The position numbers were made by a program, and so were the translations under genes. The notes under the pieces are model-generated. The model did no database searches and had not been told where the DNA came from. It saw only the letters and a list, made by a program, of their open reading frames with translations. DNA of 64,000 nucleotides from Ziziphus jujuba (lineage: Eukaryota; Streptophyta; Magnoliopsida; Rosales; Rhamnaceae): the NCBI RefSeq assembly GCF_031755915.1, contig NC_083386.1:9548001-9612000 (forward strand), given 5' to 3'. Positions 12,500 to 25,900 of the stretch are shown here, in pieces (the stretch's first letter is position 1; each line of letters opens with the position of its first letter).

Positions 12500-15400
12500 A
12501 TGGTGCGGAACTCCTCGTCGTCGTCTCCTCCAGGTATTCTCGATGACAACGGTAACGATCTAGGTTTCCATTCGATCCGTGATCGTTTTCGTTTCAGGCG
12601 GAATTCTAACCCTAGCCAAAACCGAGGCCGAGGTCGGATATTTCCGGATCGGCTTTCGTCGCGTTACCGATCGCATCACGGCCGTTTCAATCGTAAAGGA
12701 TTTCTCTTGCTTTTTCCGTTTAAAGGTAAGTTGGCGTTGTATTTGGTCATCATGCTCGCTCTGGTTCTGTTCGCAATGGCGTCCATGGTGTTGCAGAGCT
12801 CGATCACGTTGGTGTTCAGGCAGGGGAGTGAGAGAGGGAGGTTGTTTAGGTATGGTTTGAAGTTCGGAAGCACGTTGAGGTTCGTGCCTGGGAGAATTTC
12901 TCGAAGAATTATGGAAGGTGGTGGAGTTGATCGGTTTCGTAACCAGGCAAGGATTGGTGTTCGGCCGCCTAGGCTTGCTCTTGTGAGTGTTTACCTGATT
13001 TGGTTTTTGTTTTATTTAATTTGTACTGTGAGTGTTATTTGGTTTTTCTTGAGGTAAATTTACTTTTTGGGAGATTAGTGGATTTTCCATTTATGATAGT
13101 GATAGTTTAACGGCTTTAACTGCTAATTTTTTTTTGGTATGCAATCACTTTTGGTAATGGGATTGAAGTTGAGCTGGTTATAGCATTAGTTTTGGTAATA
13201 GGAGTAAATACTGGACTACAATTTGAAAACATGCTCTCTGGTTGCTGATAGAAAAATAATTGATATTTAGAACATTTTTGAATTTTGTAATTTGGAAGTC
13301 TTCATGAAAGCTATATATGTTGACAGAAGAGGAAATTGAATTCAGATATCCATTGATTATCATGCAAACCAGGGAAACTTGAGGTTCTCGAACTAGAATA
13401 TTGCCTTTGCCCTCCAAAAGTTTAGTAGTTTGTATGCAGATGCATGTAGTCTCTTGCAAAAGTGGCCTGTCCAAATACCATCACTTGTGCATAATGGTTT
13501 GTCTCCATTCTAGAAAAATTTGGTGTGGGTTTTTAGATAATAGTTGTAAAACAGGTGAGCCATTCATTTAACTATTATTATTGACGCTGTTATTATTATT
13601 AGTATTGTTATTTCAGATGACTTCCAAAGTGTCTTTTTTTGGTTTTCTTATGTTAGATTATCTTAACTACAGTGAAGAAGAAGATTCTTTTATTTGCTAT
13701 AGATTTAGAAATTGGAATTCAATTTAATAAAATATGTTCCTTTTAGTCAAAAGTTCAAATTAATCTTTGGTGGAGGAAAGTAGAACTAGCAGAGAATATC
13801 TCTGGTAATGTAAGGATCTCTCAAGGATATTGCCCTCCTAATAGTTTGGAAACCTTTTTGGTATGTAAGAAATTCTTGGTCTGTCAAACATACGTAGTAA
13901 AGGGTTTTTGATTTTGATGAGCAGCCACTTAATACAAAAGTGCTGCAGGTAGGGCCCACACTGGTGAGATCAAAGACCGGGTGATTAGCTTAGTAAACTA
14001 TATGGTAAGTTAACAGGGGCCATTGAGCTTAATATAATAGCAGGCAGTAAGATGTGATAATGTATTATGTTATGCTTTGGACTTTAAAAAATTTTAGAAC
14101 TAGCTTTTGTGTTTTAGATGATTCTCATGTGCAAAATTTTTTATCTTTTATTACGTCTGTGGCTCCACTTTTTTTAATTCACATGTTTTCTGTTTCTTAA
14201 GAGCTAATTGACTATGTTATGTTCGGGTTAAGGGTACATGCTAGCAATTAATTATGATTAAATTCAATTTCTTTATTTAAAAAAAAAAAAAACTTCCGAG
14301 AGTATAGATGCAGAATATGGAGGCATTTTTTTATCATCATCAATTTCCATTAGTATGCATAAATGGAATCTTGTTTGCATTGTCTATTGAAGCTTTCCAT
14401 ACCATCTGTACTAATTGTGTTTGTCTCGGTGAATGCCAGATCTTAGGACACATGACAAAAGATGCACAGTCGTTGATGCTAGTTACAGTGATCAAGAACA
14501 TAAAGAAACTTGGTTATGTACTTAAGGTAAGTTGTTCTCATATTTATGTATTCTTTCTGTGCTATATTTTTAAGGAGCAAATACTGCATATGTTATAATA
14601 AAACAAAAAATTACTATGTACTTACGAAACAAATAATACCCCATTTACATTGTTATCAAAATTTTTTACGCATGATATTTTTATCAAAATTTTTTGATGG
14701 AAGAAAATAGATTGACTGTTTATTCTTTTACATTTTGAAAAATGTTTTCAACTGCTGGGTTTGAAAAAGTTGTGTTGTCTAACATCTTTTTGACAGATTT
14801 TTGCAGTACAGAATGGAAATGCACATTCAATGTGGGAGCAAGTAGGTGGCCAGATTTCAATTCTAGATCCAGAGCATTTTGGCCATATTGATTGGACAAT
14901 GTATGTTTGCCTTGTCTTTTGTTATGGGAGCTTGTCATTTTAATTGTACTTTAAATATTTTGTTTTTCTATATGGCTTAAGTTCTAAATTCTTGCCAACC
15001 GGGATATTATCAAGTTTTTGATTTAGATTGTTAATTAAGTTCGTTTGGTCTAGATAATTGACATTGTATATGTCCTTCTACAGCTTTGACGGTATTGTTG
15101 TTGACTCTTTTGAAGCAAAAGCAGCATTATCAAGGTTGGTTTTTCATACTCTGTGGCTCACTGAAGTCTATTTTTATGTTCAAAATTTTATTTTGCATGC
15201 ACTGACTGGATGGACCATAATTTTTTATTTTGTGGGAAATGGATTTAATCAAAGTTTGTCAGCTAGTTAGATACACAGTATAGGAAATATTTGGCTATGC
15301 TTTTAAAGTAGATAGAGAAAACTTTGAACTTAGGAGTTTGCTGTCTATATCTCTATTTCTACCGTTTTCCCCCGGTTTTCAGGCCAAATTCCCTGTTTTT

Positions 15401-18400
15401 GGTTTTATCACTGATGGAGACATAAATAATCTGTAATTTTAGTTGGAGATGTCAATTAGTTTTATATTTATGCAGCCTTATGCAGGAGCCATTTTCTTCA
15501 ATACCATTGATATGGATAATTCAAGAAGATACCCTTGCAAAACGCCTTCCAGTGTATGAGGAAATGGGTTGGAAGCACCTTATTTCTCATTGGAAAAATG
15601 CTTTGGGTAGAGCTAATCTTATCGTGTTTCCAGATTTCACTCTGCCGGTAGATCTGTCATCTTGCTTAAATTTTAAGTTTCGCTTTCATTTAGTTATTCT
15701 TGTATTAGATTTTCTTATAATGTTTCTCAAATTCTTATTCCTTTCTGTATCAGATGTTATATAGTGTGCTTGACACTGGAAACTTCTTTGTCGTTCCTGG
15801 ATCACCAGTTGACATTTGGGCAGCTGAAAGCTACAGCAAGACCCATTCCAAAATTCAGTTAAGGAATGACAGTGGATTCAGTGAAGAGGATTTGTTGGTT
15901 CTTGTTGTTGGAAGTTCTTTATTCTTCGATGAGCTCTCATGGGACTATGCTGTGGCAATGCATGCCATAGGACCTCTTCTAACAAAGTACGCTAAAAGAA
16001 AAGATCCAGGAGGTTCATTTAAATTTGTCTTTTTATGTGGTAATTCCACCGATGAACATGATGATGCTTTACAGGTATCGGTTTTAGATTGTTGCATCAA
16101 TATGCTGTTTAATTATGCCCGATAGTTATCCCATTTTTATGTGTCTTGCTCCTGAAGTAAATGCCCGAGAATACTTGGATACACATGATTTGGTTGTTTC
16201 CTGTTTCATGGTTAGATATGAATGAAAAAATGTAGTTTGAGATGTGTGGCTCCAACATCGTAGCACAGCAATAGGGGTAGTGTGCCTTAGAAACTATTGA
16301 ATGGGTCTTCTGAACTATCATCTGGTTTATCATTTTGATTATAACTACGTAGGTCTTTTGTCAATATGTGCTATAAGATGATTATTCTTTGTTCACATAT
16401 CTAAAAGAAAAGATGATTGTTTTTTTGTAAGTTCTGTTGTGAAAATGCTGTAAGAGACTTTTGCTTGGTCTGGAACTATGCAGTCTCATTTTCAAAATGG
16501 TATGCAAGAAAAAAAACCTTGGAAGGATTTGGGTAGTGATTTAGTCAAGTGAACCAATGGATTTTCTTTTACACAGCCTGAGATTCCGAAGCCTCACCTG
16601 TCATTGACATTGGGATCTTGACCAAGTAAATATGGAAGGGTTTGAGATTCAAAGATGCCAGTTTTGTGTACCTCTAATCATGCTGTTTAGTTCTATTTTT
16701 AATTCTTAACTGTGTAATATACCTTATGGGGAGATTGACAACTGAAGAAGAGGCATTAGACTTTAGAGAGGACAAAACAAAGACTAATTTCAGAAACAAA
16801 GACTAATATCAGAAGAAAACTATGATAAGGGGTTGTAAACTTTCCAGAAACAAAGACTAATATCAGAAGAAAACTATGATAAGGGGTTGTAAACTTTCGA
16901 TAATCTGATATACCAATCCATTTGTGAACTTCATCGAGTACTGTTCATGTATTCAACTCGCTGTTTACATTAGTTTGTTAGTTTAGGTTGTTGCATGAGT
17001 TGATTTCTTGACCTTTGGTGTAGGAAGTTGCTTCACGTCTAGGACTCCCTCATGGTTCTGTGATGCATCATGGCTTGAATGGTGATGTGGACAGTGTGTT
17101 ATTAATGGCTGACATTGTTCTCTATGATTCCTCCCAAGATATACAAGGTTTTCCTCCATTACTTATGCGAGCTATGACTTTTGGGATTCCAATTTTAGCA
17201 CCTGATTTCCCTGTCTTGCAAAAATACGTGAGTTCATTCAAATCCTTCTTATTTGGTACTTTTTCCTTTTCTTTCTCCTTTATTTGTTTTTTATTTTATT
17301 TTTTATTTTTTATTTTTTGGGATTTATAATGGGGGGCAAGAGGCCTATTTGGTACTTTATTGCTATAGTAAACACGAGTGAGGGATTTGTCATCTTCCCC
17401 AACAATTTTTAAAGACAATGAAATTGCAGGTAGTTGATGGAGTTGACATGGTATTCTTTCCAAAACATAACCCTGAAGCTTTAATGAGGGCTTTCTCACT
17501 TCTGATTTCAAATGGAAAGCTTTCTAAATTTGCTCAGACGGTTGCCTCCTCTGGAAGGCTGCATGCCAAGAACATGCTGGCATCAGAATGCATAACAGGT
17601 TATGCGAGTGTTCTGGAGAATGCACTCAATTTCCCATCTGATACCTTTCTACCAGGCCCAGTCTCTCAGCTCCATCAGGGGGCATGGGAATGGAATTTGT
17701 TCAGGAAGGAAATGGAAACGAGAGCAGGTGATACCCCTAACATTGATGAGAAGGGTTTTTCCTTGAAGAAATTTAGTGTTGTTTATGCCCTTGAAGATAA
17801 GTTGACTCAGCTTGCTCAGTCAACAAATGTTTCTGAGGAAGAAAGTGGGAATCTGGAAGACGATATCCCAAGTGAACTAGATTGGTATCATATGAAGGAA
17901 ATTGAAAACTCTGAAGAATATGAGAGGTTAGAAATGGAGGAGGTAAGCTATTCTCTTATGGTTACAGAATTTGTTGTAGATCTAGTTGAAAACTACTTCT
18001 TTTGACATTTTATGTACTTTATATAATATCCTTGAAATGGCAGCTTAAATAGATAACTTTTGTCATCTGTAGCTTGAAGAAAGAATGGAGAGGAGCTCTG
18101 GTGTATGGGATGAGATATATCGTAATGCTCGAAAATCTGAAAAGCTCAAGTTCGAAGTAAATGAGAGGGATGAGGGAGAGCTTGAGAGGACAGGCCAGCC
18201 AGTCTGTATTTATGAGATATATAGTGGAGCCTCAGCCTGGCCATTCTTGCATCATGGTTCTTTATATCGTGGACTTAGTCTTGTACGTTGCTTTTGTCTA
18301 CATTCATAAGTTAATTTTATCATATATCCTTGCTTATGTTTCTTCTATTTTCTCGGTTACTTCTCCACATGTTCCCTTGTATTAATCTTAACAAAATTAT

Positions 18401-21350
18401 TGGAGTATACACATGAGGATGGTGATCTTCATGAAGGCACTCAAAAATGATTAGTGGGTTTTCATTCATTGAGACACTCCACCTAGTTATGGAGATTTAG
18501 AGGGGGTAGGGGGATGGAGTAAGGATTAAGGAAAACTAAAGAAATCAAGGCATTTATTTGAGTATTTCAAATTTCTTGTGCTTTTAAATGCTGCTGCTAA
18601 TGTGTATACTGTAGTTTGTGGATGGTGTGTAAGTGCAAGAGAAGAGTTGATTAAAATCTTTTCTACCTAAAGAAAGTCTCCCCACTTTTGTCAATTTTAT
18701 GCAGCTTGTTAATTCCGTTAAATTAAACTTGAAAACGTAAATTTGCTTTGGAATGTATGGTAACTTATTCAGTGTCTATCCTGCATTACACCTGGCAGTC
18801 TTCCGGAGCACGGAGGTTGAGATCGGATGATGTGAATGCAGTTGTTCGCCTTCCATTTTTGAATGACACCTATTATCGGGATATTCTTTGTGAGATTGCT
18901 GGAATGTTTGCTATTGCAAATAAGGTGGATAACATTCATAAGAGACCTTGGATTGGGTTTCAATCATGGCGTGCTGCTGCTAGGAAGGTATTTGTTATTA
19001 TTGGGCTTTGAATTTTTTTTTAGGGATCATTTCGTAATGTTAGTTAGCAGTGTACATTAAATGGGGTGTTAGTGTTGATTTTTCAGAATAGAAACATCTC
19101 ATTGTATTTAATTGAGAATTGAGGGTGTGTGAGATTAATTATCCCTATAATATATTTGTTATATATATGCATCCATTTCCTGTTTTTGAGTTTCCAATTA
19201 ACTTTCAGCTTTATTTCTTGGAAAGCAGGTATCATTGTCTACAAAAGCTGAAAGGGTTTTGGAGGAAACAATACAAGAAAACACTAAAGGAGACTTGATA
19301 TATTTTTGGGGACGTTTGAGGATGGATGGGGGAGTTATGGGAAGCAAAGATACGCTTACTTTTTGGTCCATGTGTGACATCCTGAATGGGGGAAACTGCA
19401 GGTATATTTCAAAGCAGTTAGAATGATTTTTTTGGGTGCATAACATGGGTCAATTATTCATTTATCCAATGTTGTTTGTCTATTGAGCAGTTAAATGTAA
19501 TGTCTGTTATGATAATGTTTCTGTTCTTCATTCTGCATCATACTTGTCATATATCACAGTGGTGGCACCTTGATCTAATTCAATGATTAAGTGGTTTTCA
19601 GGTGTCAGAAATTTTGTATCCCATACATGTTGACACTTCTTAAAATTGTATATAGAAAACCAGATGCTAACTGCTCCTTAGTAGTGTCAATTTCAGAATT
19701 GGAGTGTTACTGTCACACAAAAAAAAAAAAATAAAAATAAAAATAAAAAATTGAGCCATGTTAAATTAACAACTATCCTAAAAGTTAGAGCCCTTAGGAG
19801 TGTAACTAACTATTAACTATGTATATTTGGTCAATGGAGCACACATTTAAGATTCCTAATTGGATTTAGGCTCATACAATAACTAGACACAAATTCAAGT
19901 CTCTCATTTGCAGAACACTAGCAAATTAATTGTCCCGTAACATGTAGGAGCATCAAGTAACTGGGCAAAATGTGGGCCCTACCATGCAACATGCAACACA
20001 ATAATTAACATAGAATTGAAGTTAGTTAGATTGGAGGCTCAACAAGATAATTAGGCTCAAGTCAAACTATGAGAAGTGGATACAAATACAAATAGCAGGT
20101 CAATGCAAAAAACTCATCCTAGCATTTAGATCTGAGCATTAATTAGACAAGAATTTGGGCATTACACATGTAGAATAATAAATTATGAAAAAAAGTGAGG
20201 TTATCAGGATTGATAGACAAACATAGCACTGAAACCAAGTTAATTTACCATGGATGCCAAAAGCTAAAGCTAATAGGAAGTAGACTCATCTATCTTTACT
20301 AAGTTATAATACCAATACACACTGAAGCCAAAAATAAATTTAAGGATGTCAGATGATTCAGTAAGATACACACAGGTGTGAAAGGGAAGATTTTTACATT
20401 TAACTACGTGGTTATTGGACTTTGAGTTTTCCTGTCATATTCTTATATTTAAAATTTACTATTTTCATGAAAATAGATGTGCTCAAAACATAATTATGTT
20501 TGTTCAATGCATGCAGAACTGCTTTTGAAGATGCATTTCGACTGATGTATGGCTTGCCATCATACATAGAAGCCCTTCCCCCTATGCCAGAAGATGGTGG
20601 TCACTGGTCTGCCTTGCATAGCTGGGTGATGCCAACCCCTTCATTTTTGGAGTTTGTTATGTTTTCACGGTATGTTGGAGAATCCGGATCTTTCACCTAA
20701 TACCATTTTCTCTTTTATTTGGTAATGCCTACTGAAGGCGCTAGTGGCTGACTGTTGATGAGACCATAACTCACACTTAATTATCAATTGTAGGATGTTT
20801 GTTGATTCTCTTGATACCTTGCACACCAATTTTAGTGGAAGAAACATGTGTATATTGGGTTTTTCTGAGCTTGAGGTAAGTCCTGTGGATGCTGAAGATC
20901 TTTTCTATTTTTCTGTGCTCCTATTGTTAGTTTAAGTCCGCTCTTTTTGATGCTTAGCAGAAGAGGCATTGCTACTGTCGGGTGTTGGAGGTACTAGTTA
21001 ATATCTGGGCTTATCATAGTGCAAGGAAAATGGTTTACATAGATCCACACTCCGGTTCACTGCAAGAGCAGCATCCAATTGAGCAACGGCAAGGATTTAT
21101 TTGGGCTAAATATTTCAATGCCACCTTGTTAAAAAGCATGGATGAAGATTTAGCAGAGGCTGCAGATGATGATGATCATCCAAGTAAGACGTGGTTGTGG
21201 CCATTAACGGGGGAAATACATTGGCAAGGTATGTACGAGAGGGAGAGAGAAGAAAGATATAGACTAAAGATGGACAAGAAAAGAAAAACAAGAGAAAAAT
21301 TGATGGAAAGGATGAAATCTGGATACAAGCAGAAGCCACTTGGACGATAA
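12500..21350 (+). CDS. Membrane-anchored glycosyltransferase-like protein (At5g04480/At4g01210 type), 14 exons
   Basis: Exons: 12500-12982, 14440-14526, 14797-14900, 15084-15134, 15476-15647, 15754-16074, 17024-17227, 17430-17942, 18073-18282, 18799-18987, 19229-19401, 20517-20669, 20794-20875, 20961-21350. Phases join cleanly to 1043 aa, about the length of the Arabidopsis relatives. A basic Arg-rich N-terminus (1-76) is followed by one membrane segment (about 77-98, LALYLVIMLALVLFAMAS), suggesting a type II Golgi/endomembrane protein. A GT-B-like region spans about 160-520; residues 435-470 (ADIVLYDSS to GIPILAPDF) match the donor-binding part of GT4-type enzymes. The C-terminal half (about 640-1043) is the conserved plant-specific part, including RPWIGFQSWRAA, WVMPTPSFLEFVMFSR and a charged EREREERYRLKMDKKRK tail. 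The substrate is unknown. At the usual EX7E positions there are Gln447 and Arg455, so catalysis is not assured. Confidence 0.93.
16791..16898 (+). repeat. Two-copy 54-bp tandem repeat in glycosyltransferase-like intron 6
   Basis: The unit starting CAGAAACAAAGACTAATATC occurs at 16791-16844 and 16845-16898 with no difference that I see. A partial, diverged third copy precedes it (about 16772-16790). Near-identity points to a recent event. Confidence 0.9.
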
Positions 21351-22972
21351 GAAGCTTTTAATACATGAAATTGTCAAATGCTAGTTTGAAACAATTGATT
21401 TAACCGTGCGGCTATGAGAATTTGGGAAACGGCTGAGGATTGCAGAGATGCATGGTAATTTTTTTTCTAACATTATCAACTTAGTCCACGATGACAGATT
21501 CTTCTCTGTTTTTTTAACCGGATATATATATATATATATGCTCGATGATATATATATATATATATATATACTCGATGAGGTTGAGGGGAGACAAAAGTGC
21601 TTCCTAGAGATCGCGGCTTCGTAGCATCTGAAGACATTTTTACTTTGGTTATTTCAAGCTGCGAAAAGAGGACAACGGGGATTTTGAGAAGTAACCCTAC
21701 ATTCGTTGAAATTCTTTTTCCCTATTAAAAACATCTAGCATAGCAAGTAGAAATGATGTATTCTTTTACTACTGTATATTCTTTTGGCAATATTAGAGGC
21801 AATTTTGATTAGAATAAAGCTGCTTTCGATTTTGGGACTGTTCATCTTGATTCTCATTTTTATACTGAAACTGAACTTTGGTGAGCTCGAGAATTTTCCT
21901 AATTGGACTTGGAGGTAAAGGCATAAAATGTTTCTTAACTGAATCAATCGGTTTGATGCAAGTATAGGCCAAGAGCAAATTTTGCACCATTGATTAGGAG
22001 AAAGTTTTAGGGATCATGAAGTTGATTTGCTCGAAGGGTAAACATCATAACGTTTTGTTATCTATGTTTTAGAAAAATTGAGCTCGGCTTCGGGGAGAAA
22101 ATCTATCCGATGCTAGTTGTTTTTTTTTTTTTTTTCTCCTAACTATTATGCAAAAACTTCTATTTTAGCTGGAATTTAATATAACTGATTTTTTATTTTG
22201 GAACAAAGTAGATTGCTTGACATGCAGATTATACATCTATTTGTCTCGTATGAAAATTTATAAACTATCATTTTATGTAAAAAGCGCTCAAGCTCAGATC
22301 ATGGATTATGTCAATTTCTTTTGAAAACTTAATATCTAGAAATACCTCATATATGTAATAATTCTTTTTAATTTTTCTAGAAACAACCTTCAAAGAAAAT
22401 TTTGTAGCTGAAAAACTTAGTGCGTTTGCTTTTTTTTTTTTTTTTTTTGGCAATAAAAAAGGAAAAATGAAAACAAATATATGTAAAATAAATATCACAT
22501 ACCATATGTTCTTATATTTCTACTTTATTTTGATTTTATTTATAATTTTCTTTAAACAAAGAAAGTAGAAAAAATATTTCTAGCTTACAAACTCCAGGTA
22601 GCCTTATTAATGTCCGTAAAATAGCTTCAACAACCAAAAATGATGAATTTATATTCAATTTTTTTAACCCCCCTCACCTCTTTTAAAAAATTGACAAGCC
22701 TTAGTTTTTCACTGCAAAATCATCAAAATATTCCATCACAAAATTATTAAATATAATATAACAATTCCTATATCAATAGAAGGTTCCTGATTAGCAGATA
22801 AGCTAGAACTAGTATGCTTTTGCATAATTCCACTTAATTAAACTGCACCTTTATTGTTTTGACACAATCCATAGGGAACATATAAAAACGCTCCTGAGAA
22901 AATTCTGTCAAAAGATCAATTCGCCAAATACTCATCGTTTGTAAGACAAAATTTTTGCTTCAGATGATGAAA
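21351..22972. other. Convergent 3' intergenic region between the glycosyltransferase-like gene and PUR7
   Basis: Both neighbours end here, so it should contain two 3' UTRs and terminators. Visible are (TA)n tracts at about 21522-21538 and 21549-21569, a T17 run near 22121 and a T20 run near 22431. No further coding signal was found. Confidence 0.7.
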
Positions 22973-25900
22973 TCACTTCAGAGATGACAATGCAAGTGCA
23001 ACATTACGAGATATCCGATCATGAATCGGCTCCTATTAACCAAAAAAAAAAAAAAAAAAAAAAAAAACAAACTTAAGTTGGAGATTGTTTCATAATTCAT
23101 CTTATTGAAAGTGATAAAGATGCTCTTTAAATTTATGTCATACTTTAAAAAAGACACTTTTATTTATTTATTTTTGCAGAAGGAAAAAAAGAAAAAAACA
23201 ATTCATCGTTTAATATAATTTTCCTAACATGTTCTTTTTCCTTATTTTTTCTATTTAAAATAGCAAAAATTATTCTTAAAACTTTACATGTAAATTTGTC
23301 TAGATGTTAGGTAAAAATAAGACATTCAGATTTTAAAGGAAAAAGAAAGGGGAAAATGAAACGGAGAAAACTTTAATGCACGTCTGACATACTGATAAAA
23401 TATCTATCACAATAGGTTTTACCTCTGTTGATGGCAATTTGAATTTTAACTTTGTTATTGTCTCGTACAAGAAAATATATCTGCAATTGAGAAGCAACAT
23501 CAATGCTACAAATACGTATTATCAAATCACATATAATTGCTAGGTATAAGAACATCTGAAAACTAAAGATATCATGTTTATCAGTTATATCATTCTGATA
23601 ATGGAATATCATCATATAAATCTGATGACATACGTCATATGGAATCTCACAAGGATTAAACAAAACAGAATAAAAAAGTTACTACAAGGAGTTATATAAG
23701 ACAGATAAATAAAGGTTAGGAGGAAAAAAAAAGGAATTTTGTAGTTTGGAAGACAATGTGATAAACACCTGTAGTTTGAAGAGAAAGTGTAATGAACCTA
23801 AACTTTATCAAAACAATTTGTCTAGCAGTGTGCTAGTGTAACAGAGTTGTGCTAATGAAAGATTACCATCTACAGACCCGCAAACAGATTCACAGGGATT
23901 GAGAAGACACACACATATTTTTAAGGGTTAAATGTCACTAGAAAGGGGGGAGAAAATGCACAAGCAGCTTACATGCCCTTAATTTATCGCTTAGCAGGTT
24001 CTGTATAGAATGGCCAAACCAATTGTTACTAGAGTCTCATGTTTCTTGGACTAGATGATTTTGTGCCATAAGATGGAGCTCCATATAGTAGAACTTTTAG
24101 GGAGTAAATATTTGTTTCATCCAACTATTTGGAAATTCTCATGGATTCAAACTCCAAACATAGCCAAAAAGTCTCATGGATCTCAATATGCAATTCATAC
24201 ATGCACTCAGATCAATTGCACAGAAACACCAATCATCCAGCAGGTCATCAGCTGCATATGACCACCAAAGCATTTTCAACATGGAATGTGATACCATAGC
24301 CTAAAACTGTTCTACAACCAACAATCAGCAAAGAATGTAGTTTAAAAGAGAGATGGGAACATTTGCAGTGCGTTCTGCTTATGTTAATCAGGACTTATAT
24401 ACGAGAAGAAGTTGCACACAAATTTGCAAGTATTAACAATTTAGCATCATATATAAGCTAAAATAATTAAGTCTAGAGAAACGTATTAAGCACTAAGGTA
24501 AGTGAAATACCGCCAGGATAGCTCACTAACAAGTTCCTCAGGAGCATCAGGAAGGACCTGAATAGTTGTTAACCATAGTGAGATCTGCTATTTCCACACG
24601 CACAAATAGTGAAAGCAAATATAATTCTAGTTACTATAAATTACCTTGTCTTCATATGGATTGCAGTGATCCTTGAACCACAACCTCAAGAACTCCTTAT
24701 AATAGTTAAAAAAAAAAGTAAATATTAAACAACAACAATAAAGTTATGTCAGCAAGTTGCTCTTGGTTGTATATGTGGAACCAGAAAATGAAATGCATCC
24801 AGGAAACGTTAATCTAAGACCTACTTGCAAAGGCTAGATACTAAAGAGAGAATAATCAAACTCCACATTACAAGAAATATACCTTATCAATATTCTCAGG
24901 TTCAAGACCATTCTGAAAGCGTTCCTCATAAGAACTTGCAATCCAGTATCTGCTTGAATCAGGTGTATGCACCTAAAATCAAGAAAAATCAAATTCAGCA
25001 TTACTTCACCCAAAATGTGTAACACCATGAGGAGAGAATGAACAGTACACTAAGGAAGTAAATTTAAACCTCATCAATCAAAAAAATGGAACCATCACGT
25101 CCCTTTCCAAATTCATATTTGGTATCAACTAATATCAAGCCATGTTCCTGGGCCACATGCTGCAAACAAAACATATAGATGTTACTCTTTCCTTGCATAT
25201 TATTCCAATTGATTCATTCTCATCGTAACTCTTTCTTTATTTACTGTACGATGCAACCTCAAAGAAAACTTCATTACAAGTGATTTTGTCTCCAGATTTC
25301 CACTATATTTCACTATACTAACAGACCATAACAAGAAAAGTGAAGATACCTGTCCATACTGAAACAAACTTAATGCCTTCTTGCTTACTTCCTCATAATC
25401 AGCTTGAGTCATGAGTCCACTATTAATAATCTAGAAGGAAAATGCATTACAAAAGTCAAGGAACCTAAAACTGGAGAGGTAAAATGCATTAGAAGAGTGT
25501 CATGCAATATGCAAAGAAAACAATGTTATATTGTTTTTGCCCCTCACAACTGAGACTATGCTGGGAACAAATATGAAAAACTAGTCATATCAATTAGAAT
25601 ATTAAACATGAGTAGACATGTACACTTGATTAAAAACGCCATTAAATCAAGAATATTACGATGGTATAGTCCAATATCATTATATTTCAGCCTTTATATA
25701 TTTCCAATAAAAATTAATCCCTTGATTCATCAGTCATCCAAAAGACAATATCAAAAGGTGCAGTTGAATTTGTTGTGCAACTCTTCTTTCATCAAATATC
25801 TGATTATTACTAGGATCTCAGTGTTACACATAATTGCTGCTCTCTTCTTCTCTCCTAATTCTAGGAAATGATGGAGAAGCAGGGTCTTCTACACAAAAAG

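Noticed and set aside
12229..12549. 106-codon minus-strand ORF with a poly-Gly run
   Set aside because: Shadow of the (CAC)n tract and purine-rich leader of the glycosyltransferase-like gene on the other strand.
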